From positions 1-63,668 of the forward strand of contig CAJOMO010000001.1 of the NCBI GenBank assembly GCA_905235685.1: 63,668 nt of DNA, given 5' to 3'. Origin of the DNA: an uncultured Selenomonadaceae bacterium (GTDB lineage Bacteria > Bacillota > Negativicutes > Selenomonadales > Selenomonadaceae). Shown piece after piece: positions 7,851 through 19,125 of the stretch. The notes below the pieces were generated by a model. That model had not been told where the DNA came from and did no database searches. It saw only the letters and a list, made by a program, of their open reading frames with translations. Positions within the stretch are counted from its first letter, which is position 1. Each line of letters begins with the position of its first letter. A program made the translations under genes and the position numbers.

Positions 7851-10142
7851 CTAACTCCTACTAAATTTTTTTGAATCGCTGACTGAAAGTATCGGGCGGG
7901 TAACGCTGAAAACATTTTTGACGCGCCTAAGTTGATTCATAATCCGCGAAACTTGCTCGGAATTTTTAACCTCAAGCCCCAGCCGCACCGTCGAAGTTTT
8001 ATTGCTCTTGTTCGGGTCGGCGTGTACCGAATGAATATTTACCTGCATGGTCGCCGGCACTGCCAAAAGTTCAGTCAAAACGCCGCTCTTATCCACGCAC
8101 ACAATTTCAATCTCGACAACGTAAATTTTATCAGCGCCAATTTCCCAACTAACCTCAATCATTCGGTCAAGCTCCGTGCCGTGCAAAATATTCGGGCAGT
8201 CGACGCGGTGAATTGTCACGCCGCGCCCGCGCGTTACGTAACCAGAAATTTCGTCGCCTGGTATCGGGCTACAACATTTCGCCAATCTTACAAAAAAGCC
8301 GCTCTCCCCTTCGACAAGAACGCCCGTTTCGCTTTTCGGCAAATTACTTCGCGCAGGTTGCCGAATTTCTTTGAGCAACTCGGAAACTTCCTCCGGAACA
8401 TTTGCCGCCAAATCCTTATTGTGCAGTTCAACAAGCTTTGTGATAATTCCGTTCAAATGCACCGTGCCATAGCCAATCTGCGCAAGTAAATCGTCTTCGC
8501 CGGCAATATTCAACTGCGCGGCAATTTTCGCAATCCTGTCGCCTTTAAGCAAATCTTTAGGCGTGTAACCAAGCTTTTTAAGTTCGTCGTCAATCATCTG
8601 GCGGGCGTGCTGAATATTTTCTTCGCGATTTTCCTTCTTGAACCAAGAGCGAATTTTCGTCCGCGTATCGCTCGACGCAACGATATTCAGCCAATCTTTA
8701 CTCGGTCCGTTGTTCGAGCGGTTCGTGATAATTTCAACATAATCGCCCGTGTGCAACTTGTATTCAATCGGGACAATTTTGCCGTTAACCTTAGCGCCAA
8801 CGCAATGATGCCCAACTTGCGTATGAATCCGGTATGCAAAATCTATCGGATTTGAGCCCTTCGGCAGAGAAATTAATTCGCCAACCGGCGTGAATACAAA
8901 GACTTCGTCGCTGAAAATATCAATCTTCAACGCCTCAAGATATTCTTTCGGGTCGCTAATATCGCGCTGAAGTTGCACCATTTGATGTAGCCACGACATT
9001 TTTTGATCAGCGGCTGTACCGGCTTTGACGCTTTGTCCGGCTTCCTTGTACTTCCAATGAGCCGCCACGCCGTACTCAGAAATTTGATGCATTGCGTAAG
9101 TGCGAATTTGAATTTCCAGCGGATAACCCAAAACCATTACTGTCGTATGAAGTGAACGATAGCCATTGGTTTTCGGAACGGCAATATAATCTTTGAAACG
9201 CCCGGGTATCGGCTTCCAGCGCGAATGAATCACGCCCAGCACGTTGTAACAATCCGGCACTGTATCAACCAAAATTCGCACGGCAAATAAATCGTAAATC
9301 GCGCCAATTTCTTTTTTGTCGCGAATCATTTTTTTGTAAATGCTGTAAAAATGTTTGGCGCGCCCGCTAATCGTCGCGTGAATGTCGAGGTCGTCAAATT
9401 CCTCTTCGATTTGCTTAACCGCCTCGGTGATATAAATTTGCCGCGCCTTCCGCTTGATTTTAACATTTTCCACGAGCTCGTAATAAATTTCCGGCTCAAG
9501 ATAGCGCAGGCTCAAATCTTCCAGTTCCCATTTAATGCTGGAAATGCCCAGGCGATTTGCTATCGGCGCGTAGATTTCAAGCGTTTCTTTCGCAATGCGT
9601 TTTTGTTTGTCGGGGCGCATGTATTTCAGCGTACGCATATTGTGCAGGCGGTCTGCCAATTTTATCATTATTACCCGAATGTCTTTTGCCATTGCGATTA
9701 TCATTTTGCGATACGTTTCAAGCTGTTGCTCTTCTTTGAGTCGCGCGCGCTCCGCTGCATTTTTCGTTTTCGGTGATAGATTTTCCGCCGATTCATTTAT
9801 TTTAAGCAAACTTATCTTCGTTACTCCGTCTATCAGCAGCGCAATCTCTTCGCCGAACATGTCGCGTACCGTTTCCAATTCAAATAACGTGTCTTCAACT
9901 ACGTCGTGCAGGAGCGCCGCCGCTATCGTTACGTCGTCTAGGTGCAATTCAGTTAAAATCTCTGCCACGCTTAACGGGTGGATTATGTACGGATCGCCCG
10001 AGGCTCGCACTTGTTTGGCGTGACCCTCCGCCGCTACCAGGTACGCTCGTTCCAACATTGATATATCCGCGTCCGATTGGTAACTTTTTACCGCCGCAAT
10101 TATACTTTCCAGCGTTGCTGGCGCTTTGTCTTTGTCATTCAT
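7851..10142 (-). CDS. rel: Bifunctional (p)ppGpp synthetase/hydrolase Rel
   Basis: A 763-residue RelA/SpoT-family stringent-response enzyme. Order: HD hydrolase domain with the intact HDVVEDT motif, synthetase domain (YSIYKKMIR and EIQIRT), TGS domain (VFTPVGELISLPKG), the Cys/zinc-finger region with AKCCSPIPGD, and a C-terminal ACT domain. Because the hydrolase motif is intact it is probably bifunctional. The ATG at 10142 follows GGGGGTAAAGAG and begins MNDKDKAPATLE; an open frame extends upstream but lacks family similarity. It has its own promoter with a hairpin leader (10201-10278). Confidence 0.96.
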   Translation of the reverse strand: MNDKDKAPATLESIIAAVKSYQSDADISMLERAYLVAAEGHAKQVRASGDPYIIHPLSVAEILTELHLDDVTIAAALLHDVVEDTLFELETVRDMFGEEIALLIDGVTKISLLKINESAENLSPKTKNAAERARLKEEQQLETYRKMIIAMAKDIRVIMIKLADRLHNMRTLKYMRPDKQKRIAKETLEIYAPIANRLGISSIKWELEDLSLRYLEPEIYYELVENVKIKRKARQIYITEAVKQIEEEFDDLDIHATISGRAKHFYSIYKKMIRDKKEIGAIYDLFAVRILVDTVPDCYNVLGVIHSRWKPIPGRFKDYIAVPKTNGYRSLHTTVMVLGYPLEIQIRTYAMHQISEYGVAAHWKYKEAGQSVKAGTAADQKMSWLHQMVQLQRDISDPKEYLEALKIDIFSDEVFVFTPVGELISLPKGSNPIDFAYRIHTQVGHHCVGAKVNGKIVPIEYKLHTGDYVEIITNRSNNGPSKDWLNIVASSDTRTKIRSWFKKENREENIQHARQMIDDELKKLGYTPKDLLKGDRIAKIAAQLNIAGEDDLLAQIGYGTVHLNGIITKLVELHNKDLAANVPEEVSELLKEIRQPARSNLPKSETGVLVEGESGFFVRLAKCCSPIPGDEISGYVTRGRGVTIHRVDCPNILHGTELDRMIEVSWEIGADKIYVVEIEIVCVDKSGVLTELLAVPATMQVNIHSVHADPNKSNKTSTVRLGLEVKNSEQVSRIMNQLRRVKNVFSVTRPILSVSDSKKFSRS

Positions 10143-10200
10143 CTCTTTACCCCCACAATTCTTCCGGCAAATTTTTTCATAAAACCAAAAATGCGCAGTG

Positions 10201-10243
10201 TCAAGGATTACGAAGTAACCGCGTAGCGGCTGAAAGTCCTTGA
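10201..10243 (-). promoter_or_regulatory. Stem-loop in the rel 5' leader
   Basis: On the minus strand TCAAGGA pairs with TCCTTGA around a 29-nt interior that holds a second hairpin, CCGC-TAC-GCGG. It begins at about the predicted transcription start and ends about 58 nt before the rel start codon. There is no T run, so it is not a simple terminator. Function is unknown. Confidence 0.5.
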
Positions 10244-10250
10244 TACAAGC

Positions 10251-10278
10251 ATTATAATTAATCAGAAAAAATTGTCGG
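10251..10278 (-). promoter_or_regulatory. Predicted rel promoter
   Basis: A perfect TATAAT on the minus strand (10256-10251) with CCGACA 16 nt upstream (10278-10273), at the end of the preceding glycosyltransferase gene. It would start transcription just before the 10201-10243 hairpin. Confidence 0.55.
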
Positions 10279-11677
10279 TGATATATATTTTCAGCGTAGG
10301 TAACTCCGCAACCAAACGCCACGCACGCCCACTTTTAACAAAAAAATCTTCAACGCGCTCTTTATCAACCACGGCGATAATTTTGCCCGAAGGTAGCTCT
10401 TCAAAACTCATAAACGGCATTACATTAACAGCATTCCAACTGATTCCGTCGGGCTTCAACTTCGCAACATTAGCGGCCGTCTCCAATCGGTACATTTTCA
10501 ACCCGCTGTAAAAGGTTATCGAGCCGGAATATATCCTTTGGTAACTGACTACGCAAGCATTTTCACTGAGCGGCAAGATAATTTCGGCGGCGTCTTTGCC
10601 GGAATTGCGCTGGATTAGAGGTATTGCCGCGAATATTGATAAAAACAGGAAAACCGCCATAAGTGCGGCTATTTTTTTGAATAAAGAGAAGTGGCGGACG
10701 TAAAACTGCGCGAAAAGTATTGCCAACGGTACAACGTAAGGGAAAGTATAAGTAGGATATTTCGTCGCCATCATTTGAAAAAAGAAAAAGACGACCCCCG
10801 CCCATATAAGCAGGAATTTATTCGGCGAATTAAGAGCAGGAAACCCATTTTTAACGCCAAAAATAATTGGCGGGAACTGCCACGGCAACAGCCCAATTAA
10901 AAATACGACAAAATAATAATACCAGACATTGAAAATAGGATGCTCGGACACCGCCGCGCGCAGTAAATTGTGAACGCCAATCAGTTGATTGAAAAAAGCC
11001 GCCCCGTGCATTACGCCCATTGGCAAATACCACAGCCCAATTATGAACAAAAAAACGAAGAGCCTTCGCTCCGAAAGAAACTTTCGAATAAGGGGCAATT
11101 TTTTTTCAACCGCCAAAAATAGCAAAATAATGAGCCCCGGCAACAAAACCGCGACGGGACCTTTGGTAAGCACCCCGCCCCCCGCGAAAAGGAACGCCGC
11201 CGTCCAAAATCCCCCGCCCCCTTCAGAGTACCCAATATAAAAACAAAACAAACTTCCGCACATCCAAAATAACAGCGCCATATCAGTGATAACCGCGTGA
11301 CCCACATACCAAAACTCCGGCGTCAAAATTAAAATGACCCCCGCGACCCACCCAACCCCACGCCCAAATACCCGCTCCGCAAATTGGAAAACAACGAAAA
11401 TGACACCCCCCGCCGCAACACCAGAAAAAAAACGCCCCCCAAACTCCGATACCCCAAAAATTTTATACCCCAAAACTATTTCCCAATAAAAAAATATGGG
11501 CTTGTCGAACCAATAATCGCCGTAAATTCGCGTCGAAAAATAATCGCCAGCCTCAAGCATTTCTTTCGCCGTCAGCGCGTAGCAATTCTCTGTCGGATCT
11601 GTTATCGGCAACCACCAATTTCCGAAGAAAAACAGCGCCAAATATAAAATTATTAATATCGAAATTCTATTTTCCAT
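10262..11677 (-). CDS. Glycosyltransferase family 39 (ArnT/PMT-like) membrane protein
   Basis: A 471-residue polytopic membrane protein of the PMT/ArnT superfamily, which moves sugars from polyprenyl-phosphate donors to lipid or protein. The first periplasmic loop has ITDPTENCYALTAKEM and YWFDKPIFFYW, matching the DE(x)Y-type catalytic loop and following segment of the family. About ten hydrophobic helices follow, then a soluble C-terminal domain. The start overlaps the recJ stop by 11 bp. GGG glycine codons and G/C runs are more frequent than in neighbours, a weak sign of separate ancestry. The acceptor is unknown. Confidence 0.82.
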   Translation of the reverse strand: MENRISILIILYLALFFFGNWWLPITDPTENCYALTAKEMLEAGDYFSTRIYGDYWFDKPIFFYWEIVLGYKIFGVSEFGGRFFSGVAAGGVIFVVFQFAERVFGRGVGWVAGVILILTPEFWYVGHAVITDMALLFWMCGSLFCFYIGYSEGGGGFWTAAFLFAGGGVLTKGPVAVLLPGLIILLFLAVEKKLPLIRKFLSERRLFVFLFIIGLWYLPMGVMHGAAFFNQLIGVHNLLRAAVSEHPIFNVWYYYFVVFLIGLLPWQFPPIIFGVKNGFPALNSPNKFLLIWAGVVFFFFQMMATKYPTYTFPYVVPLAILFAQFYVRHFSLFKKIAALMAVFLFLSIFAAIPLIQRNSGKDAAEIILPLSENACVVSYQRIYSGSITFYSGLKMYRLETAANVAKLKPDGISWNAVNVMPFMSFEELPSGKIIAVVDKERVEDFFVKSGRAWRLVAELPTLKIYITDNFF

Positions 11678-13664
11678 TTAACCTAAACGTCCTCGAATTA
11701 TTCAAATTTCGTTTACCAATCACAGGCATATCAAAAAATTTATTATCTTCGCTGAAACGAATCACGCCCAGCTCACGAAAAACTTCAATCACAGTCAACA
11801 GCGTATGCACAGAAAAATTTTTCCCGCTTGAATCAGTAAAATTCTCGGCGAAATAGTTAAAGTCGAAAATGGCGCTCTTAGTCCGATACTTTTTTAGGAA
11901 CAAATAACAATCTGTAAGCAAAGAACGCCTTAAAGAAATTTTTTCGGAAAGCGAAGGTGAAATATCGCTAACGAAACATTTCAGATTAAAGTTGCCCTGC
12001 CATTCGTCCACGCCGATTTGATAAATGATGTCCACCGGCGAATTTTCAACGATACTGGCAAAACGCGCCGCGCCAAATGACACCGCACGCACATTTTCGC
12101 CCGCGTCGTCTTCAGACATTATCACGAAATTTAAATGAGTTTTATCCGAGCCAATGGCTTTCGCCCAGCCGCAACGAACCTTCCGACAAGCCAAAATTGG
12201 CTCTGGATTGCCCACCCCGCAAGGTTCGAGTTTTTCAAATTCGGCGGCGGTTTTAAGCGCAATGTGCGTAGGATGTATCAGCGCGTCAATCTCCATTACC
12301 GGCGGATAATCTGCGTCTTTCAAATTATTTCTCACGTATTCGTCAAAGCGGTGCTTAAATTCGGGAATTTTATTAGTCGGCAAAGAAAATCCAGCCGCCT
12401 GTTTGTGTCCGCCGTAATTTTCAAAGAGCTCCGCCATAGAGTCGAGCGCGTCTTTCATGTGCAAAGCCGGAATACTGCGACAACTGCCGCGGCTGATTTT
12501 TTCGCCTTCAGAAATAACTACTGTAGGCAATGTGTATTTTTCAACGAGTTTAGACGCCGTCAAGCCGATAACGCCAGGATTCCAGCGCCTGTCAAAAATA
12601 GTTATCGCCCACAAATTACCGCCGTGTTCGTCGCGCAGAATCTGAACTTTCTCTTCAGCCTGCGTGAAAATTTGTTTCTCAATGCGTTTGCGTTCGCTGT
12701 TCATTTCTTCAAGGCGCGCGGCAATTTTAGCCGCTTCTTCTTCGTCTTCGCTCATTAAAAGTTTCGCGCCCGTCGTCGCACTTTCGAGCCTGCCAATAGA
12801 ATTGAGCCGCGGCGCAATTTGAAATGAAACTTTCGACGCACTGATTTTTTTATTTTCAAGACCGGCAACCCTAACCAGCGCGCTCAAACCGATACATTTG
12901 CTGTTGCTCATTTTTTGCAAACCGAGCCGGACGATTTTGCGATTTTCGCCTGTCAAAGGAACAAGGTCGGCGATTGTGGCAAGGGTGGCAATTTCAATAT
13001 CCGTGGTATATTCTGAATACGGGACGCCGTCTAAATCCTGCGCGAGAGCCTGGCAAAGTTTGAAGGCAACGCTAGCGCCGCACAAATTTTTTTCCGGATA
13101 ATGACAATTAGGCTGGTGCGGGTCGAGAATCGCCACGGCATCTAAAATTTCTTCGAGAGCGGGCAAATGGTGATCAGTAACGATAACGTCAAGCCGTTCA
13201 CTAACAGCGGCAATTTCTTTAGCATTGGAAATGCCGCAGTCAACCGTGATTAAAAGCGTCGCACCAATGGAAATAATTTTTTCCAGCGCAGGAACATTCA
13301 AGCCGTAGCCTTCATTGCGTTCGGGAATATAGGTAATAACGCGCCCGCCGTGTTTCCTCAAAGCGCGCGTCAAAAGTGCCGTGCCGCTCATTCCGTCAAC
13401 GTCATAATCGCCGTAAACGCAAATTCTTTCGCCGTTTTCCAGCGCCATAACAATTCTGTCAACCGCATCTTCCATGCCGCTCATTTCAATCGGGTTATAA
13501 AATTCCTGCGCGATTTCCGGATTTAAAAATTTATCGGCGTCAACGGCGTTGGTAATTCCGCGGTGAATCAGAATCTTAGCCGTCAATTCGTCGATACCGG
13601 CGGCGCGCGCCAATTCGGAAACTTTTTGCGCATCGTCAGTTTTTATCTGCCAAATTTTTTGCAT
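11667..13664 (-). CDS. recJ: Single-stranded-DNA exonuclease RecJ
   Basis: A 665-residue DHH-superfamily 5'-3' exonuclease for recombination and mismatch repair. Motifs: YGDYDVDGMSGTALL near residue 80, VDCGIS, VTDHHLP (the DHH triad) and a GGHKQAAGFSL glycine motif in DHHA1, followed by an OB-like region. Length is somewhat above the E. coli protein, as is common in Firmicutes. It lies 13 bp after secF, an arrangement seen in many Firmicutes. Confidence 0.96.
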   Translation of the reverse strand: MQKIWQIKTDDAQKVSELARAAGIDELTAKILIHRGITNAVDADKFLNPEIAQEFYNPIEMSGMEDAVDRIVMALENGERICVYGDYDVDGMSGTALLTRALRKHGGRVITYIPERNEGYGLNVPALEKIISIGATLLITVDCGISNAKEIAAVSERLDVIVTDHHLPALEEILDAVAILDPHQPNCHYPEKNLCGASVAFKLCQALAQDLDGVPYSEYTTDIEIATLATIADLVPLTGENRKIVRLGLQKMSNSKCIGLSALVRVAGLENKKISASKVSFQIAPRLNSIGRLESATTGAKLLMSEDEEEAAKIAARLEEMNSERKRIEKQIFTQAEEKVQILRDEHGGNLWAITIFDRRWNPGVIGLTASKLVEKYTLPTVVISEGEKISRGSCRSIPALHMKDALDSMAELFENYGGHKQAAGFSLPTNKIPEFKHRFDEYVRNNLKDADYPPVMEIDALIHPTHIALKTAAEFEKLEPCGVGNPEPILACRKVRCGWAKAIGSDKTHLNFVIMSEDDAGENVRAVSFGAARFASIVENSPVDIIYQIGVDEWQGNFNLKCFVSDISPSLSEKISLRRSLLTDCYLFLKKYRTKSAIFDFNYFAENFTDSSGKNFSVHTLLTVIEVFRELGVIRFSEDNKFFDMPVIGKRNLNNSRTFRLNGK

Positions 13665-13677
13665 GGTGACAATTCCT

Positions 13678-14553
13678 TTATTTGCTCATATTTTTAAAAG
13701 TCAGCCACAATGGACCGGCAATGAAAATCGAAGAATAACAGCCGCTGATAAATCCAATCGTCAAAGCAAATGCGAAATCTTTCGTTGTCTCACCACCGAG
13801 AAAGTGAAGCGCAAGCGTCGTGAAAAGGCAAGTGCAAACGGTGTAAAGAGAGCGGGTAAGAGTTTGGAAGATGGAGCGGTTGACGATATCGGGTAAATTG
13901 CCGGCGCGTTTGAAATGGATTTTGAGATTTTCGCGTATCCGGTCGAAGATAACGATGGTATCATTGATAGAGTAACCGACGATAGTAAGTAGAGCGGCGA
14001 CGAAGGAAGAATCGATAAGGCGCTGAGAAAAGGAAAAAGCAGCGAGAACGATAAGGATATCGTGAATAAGGGCGGCGACGGCGGCGAAAGCGAAGCGGAA
14101 TTCGAAACGGAAGGCGATATAGGCGATAATGAGAGCCCAGGAAATGACGAGAGCCATAAGGGCGTTGAAGATTAATTCATTGCCGATAGTAGCGCCGACC
14201 TTTTCAAAGCGAAGTACGGAGAAATTGCCGAGAGAATTGCGCAGGGCAGCCATAACGTCAAGGCGAAGGTTTTCGGGCAAATCGACAGTGCGAATGATAA
14301 CGTTATTGGAAGAAGAGACGTCGGAATGATCGGCGGCAAGTTGGATAGTGGCGTTATCGAGGTTGAAGGGGCGCAAAGCGTCACGAACGGAAGCGATTTG
14401 AACGGGGGAATCGAAAATTAAATCAAGGATAGTGCCGCCGGTGAAGTCGATACCGAAATTGAAGCCGCGGGTGGCGAAGGAGAAGCAGCCGAGGGCGATA
14501 ATGACAGCGGAAATGGCAAACCACAATTTGGCGCGATTGGCGATGTCAAACAT
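13678..14553 (-). CDS. secF: Protein translocase subunit SecF
   Basis: A 291-residue SecF: N-terminal helix, GIDFTGGT motif after it, a short periplasmic domain, then five helices with SINDTIVIFDRIREN in the conserved helix-4 region. With SecD it forms the proton-driven partner of SecYEG. Its start overlaps the secD end by 8 bp. secF and secD use more C-ending codons (ATC, TTC, TAC) than neighbours, consistent with selection for expression. Confidence 0.97.
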   Translation of the reverse strand: MFDIANRAKLWFAISAVIIALGCFSFATRGFNFGIDFTGGTILDLIFDSPVQIASVRDALRPFNLDNATIQLAADHSDVSSSNNVIIRTVDLPENLRLDVMAALRNSLGNFSVLRFEKVGATIGNELIFNALMALVISWALIIAYIAFRFEFRFAFAAVAALIHDILIVLAAFSFSQRLIDSSFVAALLTIVGYSINDTIVIFDRIRENLKIHFKRAGNLPDIVNRSIFQTLTRSLYTVCTCLFTTLALHFLGGETTKDFAFALTIGFISGCYSSIFIAGPLWLTFKNMSK

Positions 14554-15799
14554 TATGATTCACCGCCTTTTGGTCGAAAAGCACAAAACCGTCAGCAGCA
14601 AAGACGCTGGGGTTATCGGTAATGCGAGAGTTAATTAAGAGTTTGAGCAGGTATTGAGTAAGAGTGACGGCGGTAAACATGGAAAGAAGGACGCCCAAAC
14701 CGAGAGTGATAGCGAAACCGCGAATATTGCCAGTGCCGAAGAGAAACAGCACGAAGGCGGCGATAATGGTAGTGGTGTTGGAATCGAAAATGGTAGTGAA
14801 GGCGCGTTTAAAGCCGCTATCCATGGCAAGGCGAATAGATTTACCGAGGCGAAATTCCTCTTTGAAATGTTCGAAGATTAAAACGTTAGCGTCGACAGCC
14901 ATACCGATAGAAAGGATAATGCCGGCAACACCAGGCAGCGTCAAAGTGGCGTCCAAGCCCTTCAAGATGGCAAGGAGCAGCAAAGTATACGCCATAAGAG
15001 AAATATCGGCGATGAAACCGCAAGCGCGATAGAAAAGCAGCATGAAGGCAAGTACGGCAGTGATACCAATGACGAAAGCAAATTCAGACTTTTGTTTGGA
15101 ATCGAGCCCGAGTGAAGGGCCGACGGTACGAGTTTCGATGATATTAACTTTGACGGGCAAAGCGCCGGAGCGTAGCAAAACGGCAAGGCGTTGAGCCTCT
15201 TCAAGGTCACGTTGACCGGAAATTTCAGCCCTGCCGCCAAGAATGGGTTCACGAACAACCGGACTGGTAAGGACTTCGCCGTCAAGCAGGATAGAAATTT
15301 GCCTGCCGACATTTTTCAAAGTGGCGTCAGCGAATTTGTCAGCGCCCTCTGCGGAAAATTCAAGATTGACAACGCATTGATTATTCTGCTGATTCATAGC
15401 AGGTTGAGCGTCTTTCAAATCAGTGCCGGTTAAAAGAGTGTTGCCGTCTTCGTCTTTAAATTCGAGCATGGCAGTTTTGCCAATAGTGGCAATGGCGGCG
15501 TCGGGGTCGTTGATACCCGCCAATTCGATAATGACGCGCCTATCACCCTCACGTTGAACAATTGGCTCGGTCAAGCCCAATTCGTTAACGCGCCGTTCCA
15601 TGATAGAGACAACGCGCTGCATGGCGTCGTCGTCGACTTTGGAAATATCGGTATCTTCCGCCTCCAAAACAACGTGAGTGCCGCCCTGTAAGTCCAAACC
15701 TTTACGAATGGATTCAGCAATTGGCTGCACGAAAATGACGAAGGCGGCGACGATAACCGCCAACAGTAAAACCAATTTGGCAAAAACGTCTTTTCGCAA
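14546..15799 (-). CDS. secD: Protein translocase subunit SecD
   Basis: A 417-residue SecD: GLDLQGGTHVVLEA after the first helix, a periplasmic P1 region (MERRVNELGLTEPIVQREG), then five membrane helices with GMAVDANVLIFEHFKEE. Length is normal for the short Firmicute form. It is a separate gene, not fused to secF, and lies just downstream of the 5-formyl-THF cyclo-ligase gene. Confidence 0.97.
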   Translation of the reverse strand: MRKDVFAKLVLLLAVIVAAFVIFVQPIAESIRKGLDLQGGTHVVLEAEDTDISKVDDDAMQRVVSIMERRVNELGLTEPIVQREGDRRVIIELAGINDPDAAIATIGKTAMLEFKDEDGNTLLTGTDLKDAQPAMNQQNNQCVVNLEFSAEGADKFADATLKNVGRQISILLDGEVLTSPVVREPILGGRAEISGQRDLEEAQRLAVLLRSGALPVKVNIIETRTVGPSLGLDSKQKSEFAFVIGITAVLAFMLLFYRACGFIADISLMAYTLLLLAILKGLDATLTLPGVAGIILSIGMAVDANVLIFEHFKEEFRLGKSIRLAMDSGFKRAFTTIFDSNTTTIIAAFVLFLFGTGNIRGFAITLGLGVLLSMFTAVTLTQYLLKLLINSRITDNPSVFAADGFVLFDQKAVNHNV

Positions 15800-15801
15800 T
15801 G

Positions 15802-16377
15802 TTAATCCCCCTCCGCGCGGATAATTCTATTTTCAGTGATAATCATATCGACGGGCGAATCGAGCGGCTCAATCGGCAAATCTTCAACAATTTGGAAATC
15901 ATACGCCAGAGCAATTTTTTTAGATTTAACTGCGCGAGGCAAAAATTTATCGTAATAGCCGCCGCCGAGCCCGAGTCTATTGCAATGCAAATCGAAGGCG
16001 ACGCCGGGGACAATCACGCAATTAATTTTTTCAGCGTCAACAAATTTTCGTAAATCCTCACGGACAGTAGGAATGCCAAATGCGCCAATTTCGAGCGCGT
16101 CAAAATTCGGAACTATCACCGGCTGCATTTCGCCCTTGCCAAGGATTAACGGTATCGCCAAAGTTTTTCCGCGGTTGAAGGCGTCGACGAATATTTTTTT
16201 CAGTTGAACTTCCTCGGGCATTGAAACATAAGCCATCAAGATCTCCGCGCGCTGGTAAGTTTTCTGCGTTAAAAATTTTTCTGCAATTACATCGCTGAGA
16301 TTTTCGCGCTCCATTTCCGACAAAGATTTTCGCCGCGCCTGCATTTCTCGCCGCAATAATTTTTTCTGAGCGACCAT
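15802..16377 (-). CDS. 5-formyltetrahydrofolate cyclo-ligase
   Basis: A 191-residue enzyme that converts 5-formyl-THF to 5,10-methenyl-THF with ATP. Signature: FDLHCNRLGLGGGYYDKFL (phosphate-binding GLGxGYYD), with an N-terminal basic LRREMQARRKSL segment. ATG 16377 follows the yajC stop directly, and GGAGGAT at the end of yajC acts as its ribosome binding site. An in-frame extension upstream (starting MLITSL) overlaps yajC and lacks family similarity. Its place inside the yajC-secDF cluster is unusual but keeps close spacing. Confidence 0.93.
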   Translation of the reverse strand: MVAQKKLLRREMQARRKSLSEMERENLSDVIAEKFLTQKTYQRAEILMAYVSMPEEVQLKKIFVDAFNRGKTLAIPLILGKGEMQPVIVPNFDALEIGAFGIPTVREDLRKFVDAEKINCVIVPGVAFDLHCNRLGLGGGYYDKFLPRAVKSKKIALAYDFQIVEDLPIEPLDSPVDMIITENRIIRAEGD

Positions 16378-16378
16378 T

Positions 16379-16657
16379 TCAATTATCCTCCACGATAGCG
16401 CTGACTGCGGCGCGCCCAATGTCGATAATGACGTTATCAGCAATTTTCAATTTGATAATATCGCCGTCGAGGTCGTCAATCGTGCCGTAAATACCGCCGA
16501 TAGTGATAATGCGGTGCCCGATATGCAGACGATTTAACATAGTTTCGCGGTCGTTACGCGCCTTCTGCTGGGGTTTGTAAATCAGAAAATAAAACACCAA
16601 CAGCATTAAAAGTATAGGCAACCAACTTATCATAGCCGCAGCCGATTCGTTTTCCAT
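16379..16657 (-). CDS. yajC: Preprotein translocase accessory subunit YajC
   Basis: A 92-residue single-span protein: one N-terminal helix (residues 9-26), then KPQQKAR and a small soluble domain (GHRIITIGGIYGTI). It associates with SecDF. The ATG at 16657 is 10 nt from AAGGAG; a TTG one codon upstream is equally possible. It lies directly after tgt. Confidence 0.94.
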   Translation of the reverse strand: MENESAAAMISWLPILLMLLVFYFLIYKPQQKARNDRETMLNRLHIGHRIITIGGIYGTIDDLDGDIIKLKIADNVIIDIGRAAVSAIVEDN

Positions 16658-16660
16658 CAA

Positions 16661-18821
<2,161 letters not shown>

Positions 18822-18831
18822 TTAAGCCCTC

Positions 18832-19110
18832 TTATTTTTTCCGCAAATAAAAACTCTTGTATGTGGTAAACTTTTTGTATTCTGACAAATCTCCAAAATC
18901 GGCTTCAAGGCGTTCGGCGTCCAAACGAGTATAAGTATGTTCGCGCCAAATAATTCGCCAATCTTTTCCGTCCAAAGTGTCAACTCCGCGCATAGTCATT
19001 TCAGATTTTATTTCGTCCTTAATATTTTCAATCATATTTTTAATTTGTTCGGATATTTCTTTGAGTTGTCGAAGTTCTATAACTTTGCTGTCTAATTGAG
19101 AATTTGTCAT
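18832..19110 (-). CDS. Small phage-like protein of unknown function
   Basis: About 92 residues (96 if the ATG at 19122 is used). The N-terminal half is a charged coiled-coil-like helix (LKEISEQIKNMIENIKDEI), followed by a TLDGKDWRIIWREHTYTRLDAERLEADF segment split between beta-type and helical character. This layout resembles small proteins found beside YqaJ-type recombinases in phages, where the tail segment ends in a lysine/arginine-rich stretch; that is recall, not a search result. It sits between a SpoIID-like gene and queA with no other phage gene nearby, so it may be a domesticated or stray cargo gene. GGGTGA is the only weak ribosome binding site. Confidence 0.55.
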   Translation of the reverse strand: MTNSQLDSKVIELRQLKEISEQIKNMIENIKDEIKSEMTMRGVDTLDGKDWRIIWREHTYTRLDAERLEADFGDLSEYKKFTTYKSFYLRKK

Positions 19111-19125
19111 AAAATCACCCATTTG

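Noticed and set aside
16377..16443. Longer start for 5-formyl-THF cyclo-ligase (MLITSL...)
   Set aside because: The extra 22 residues are yajC sequence in another frame and precede the good GGAGG-ATG start.
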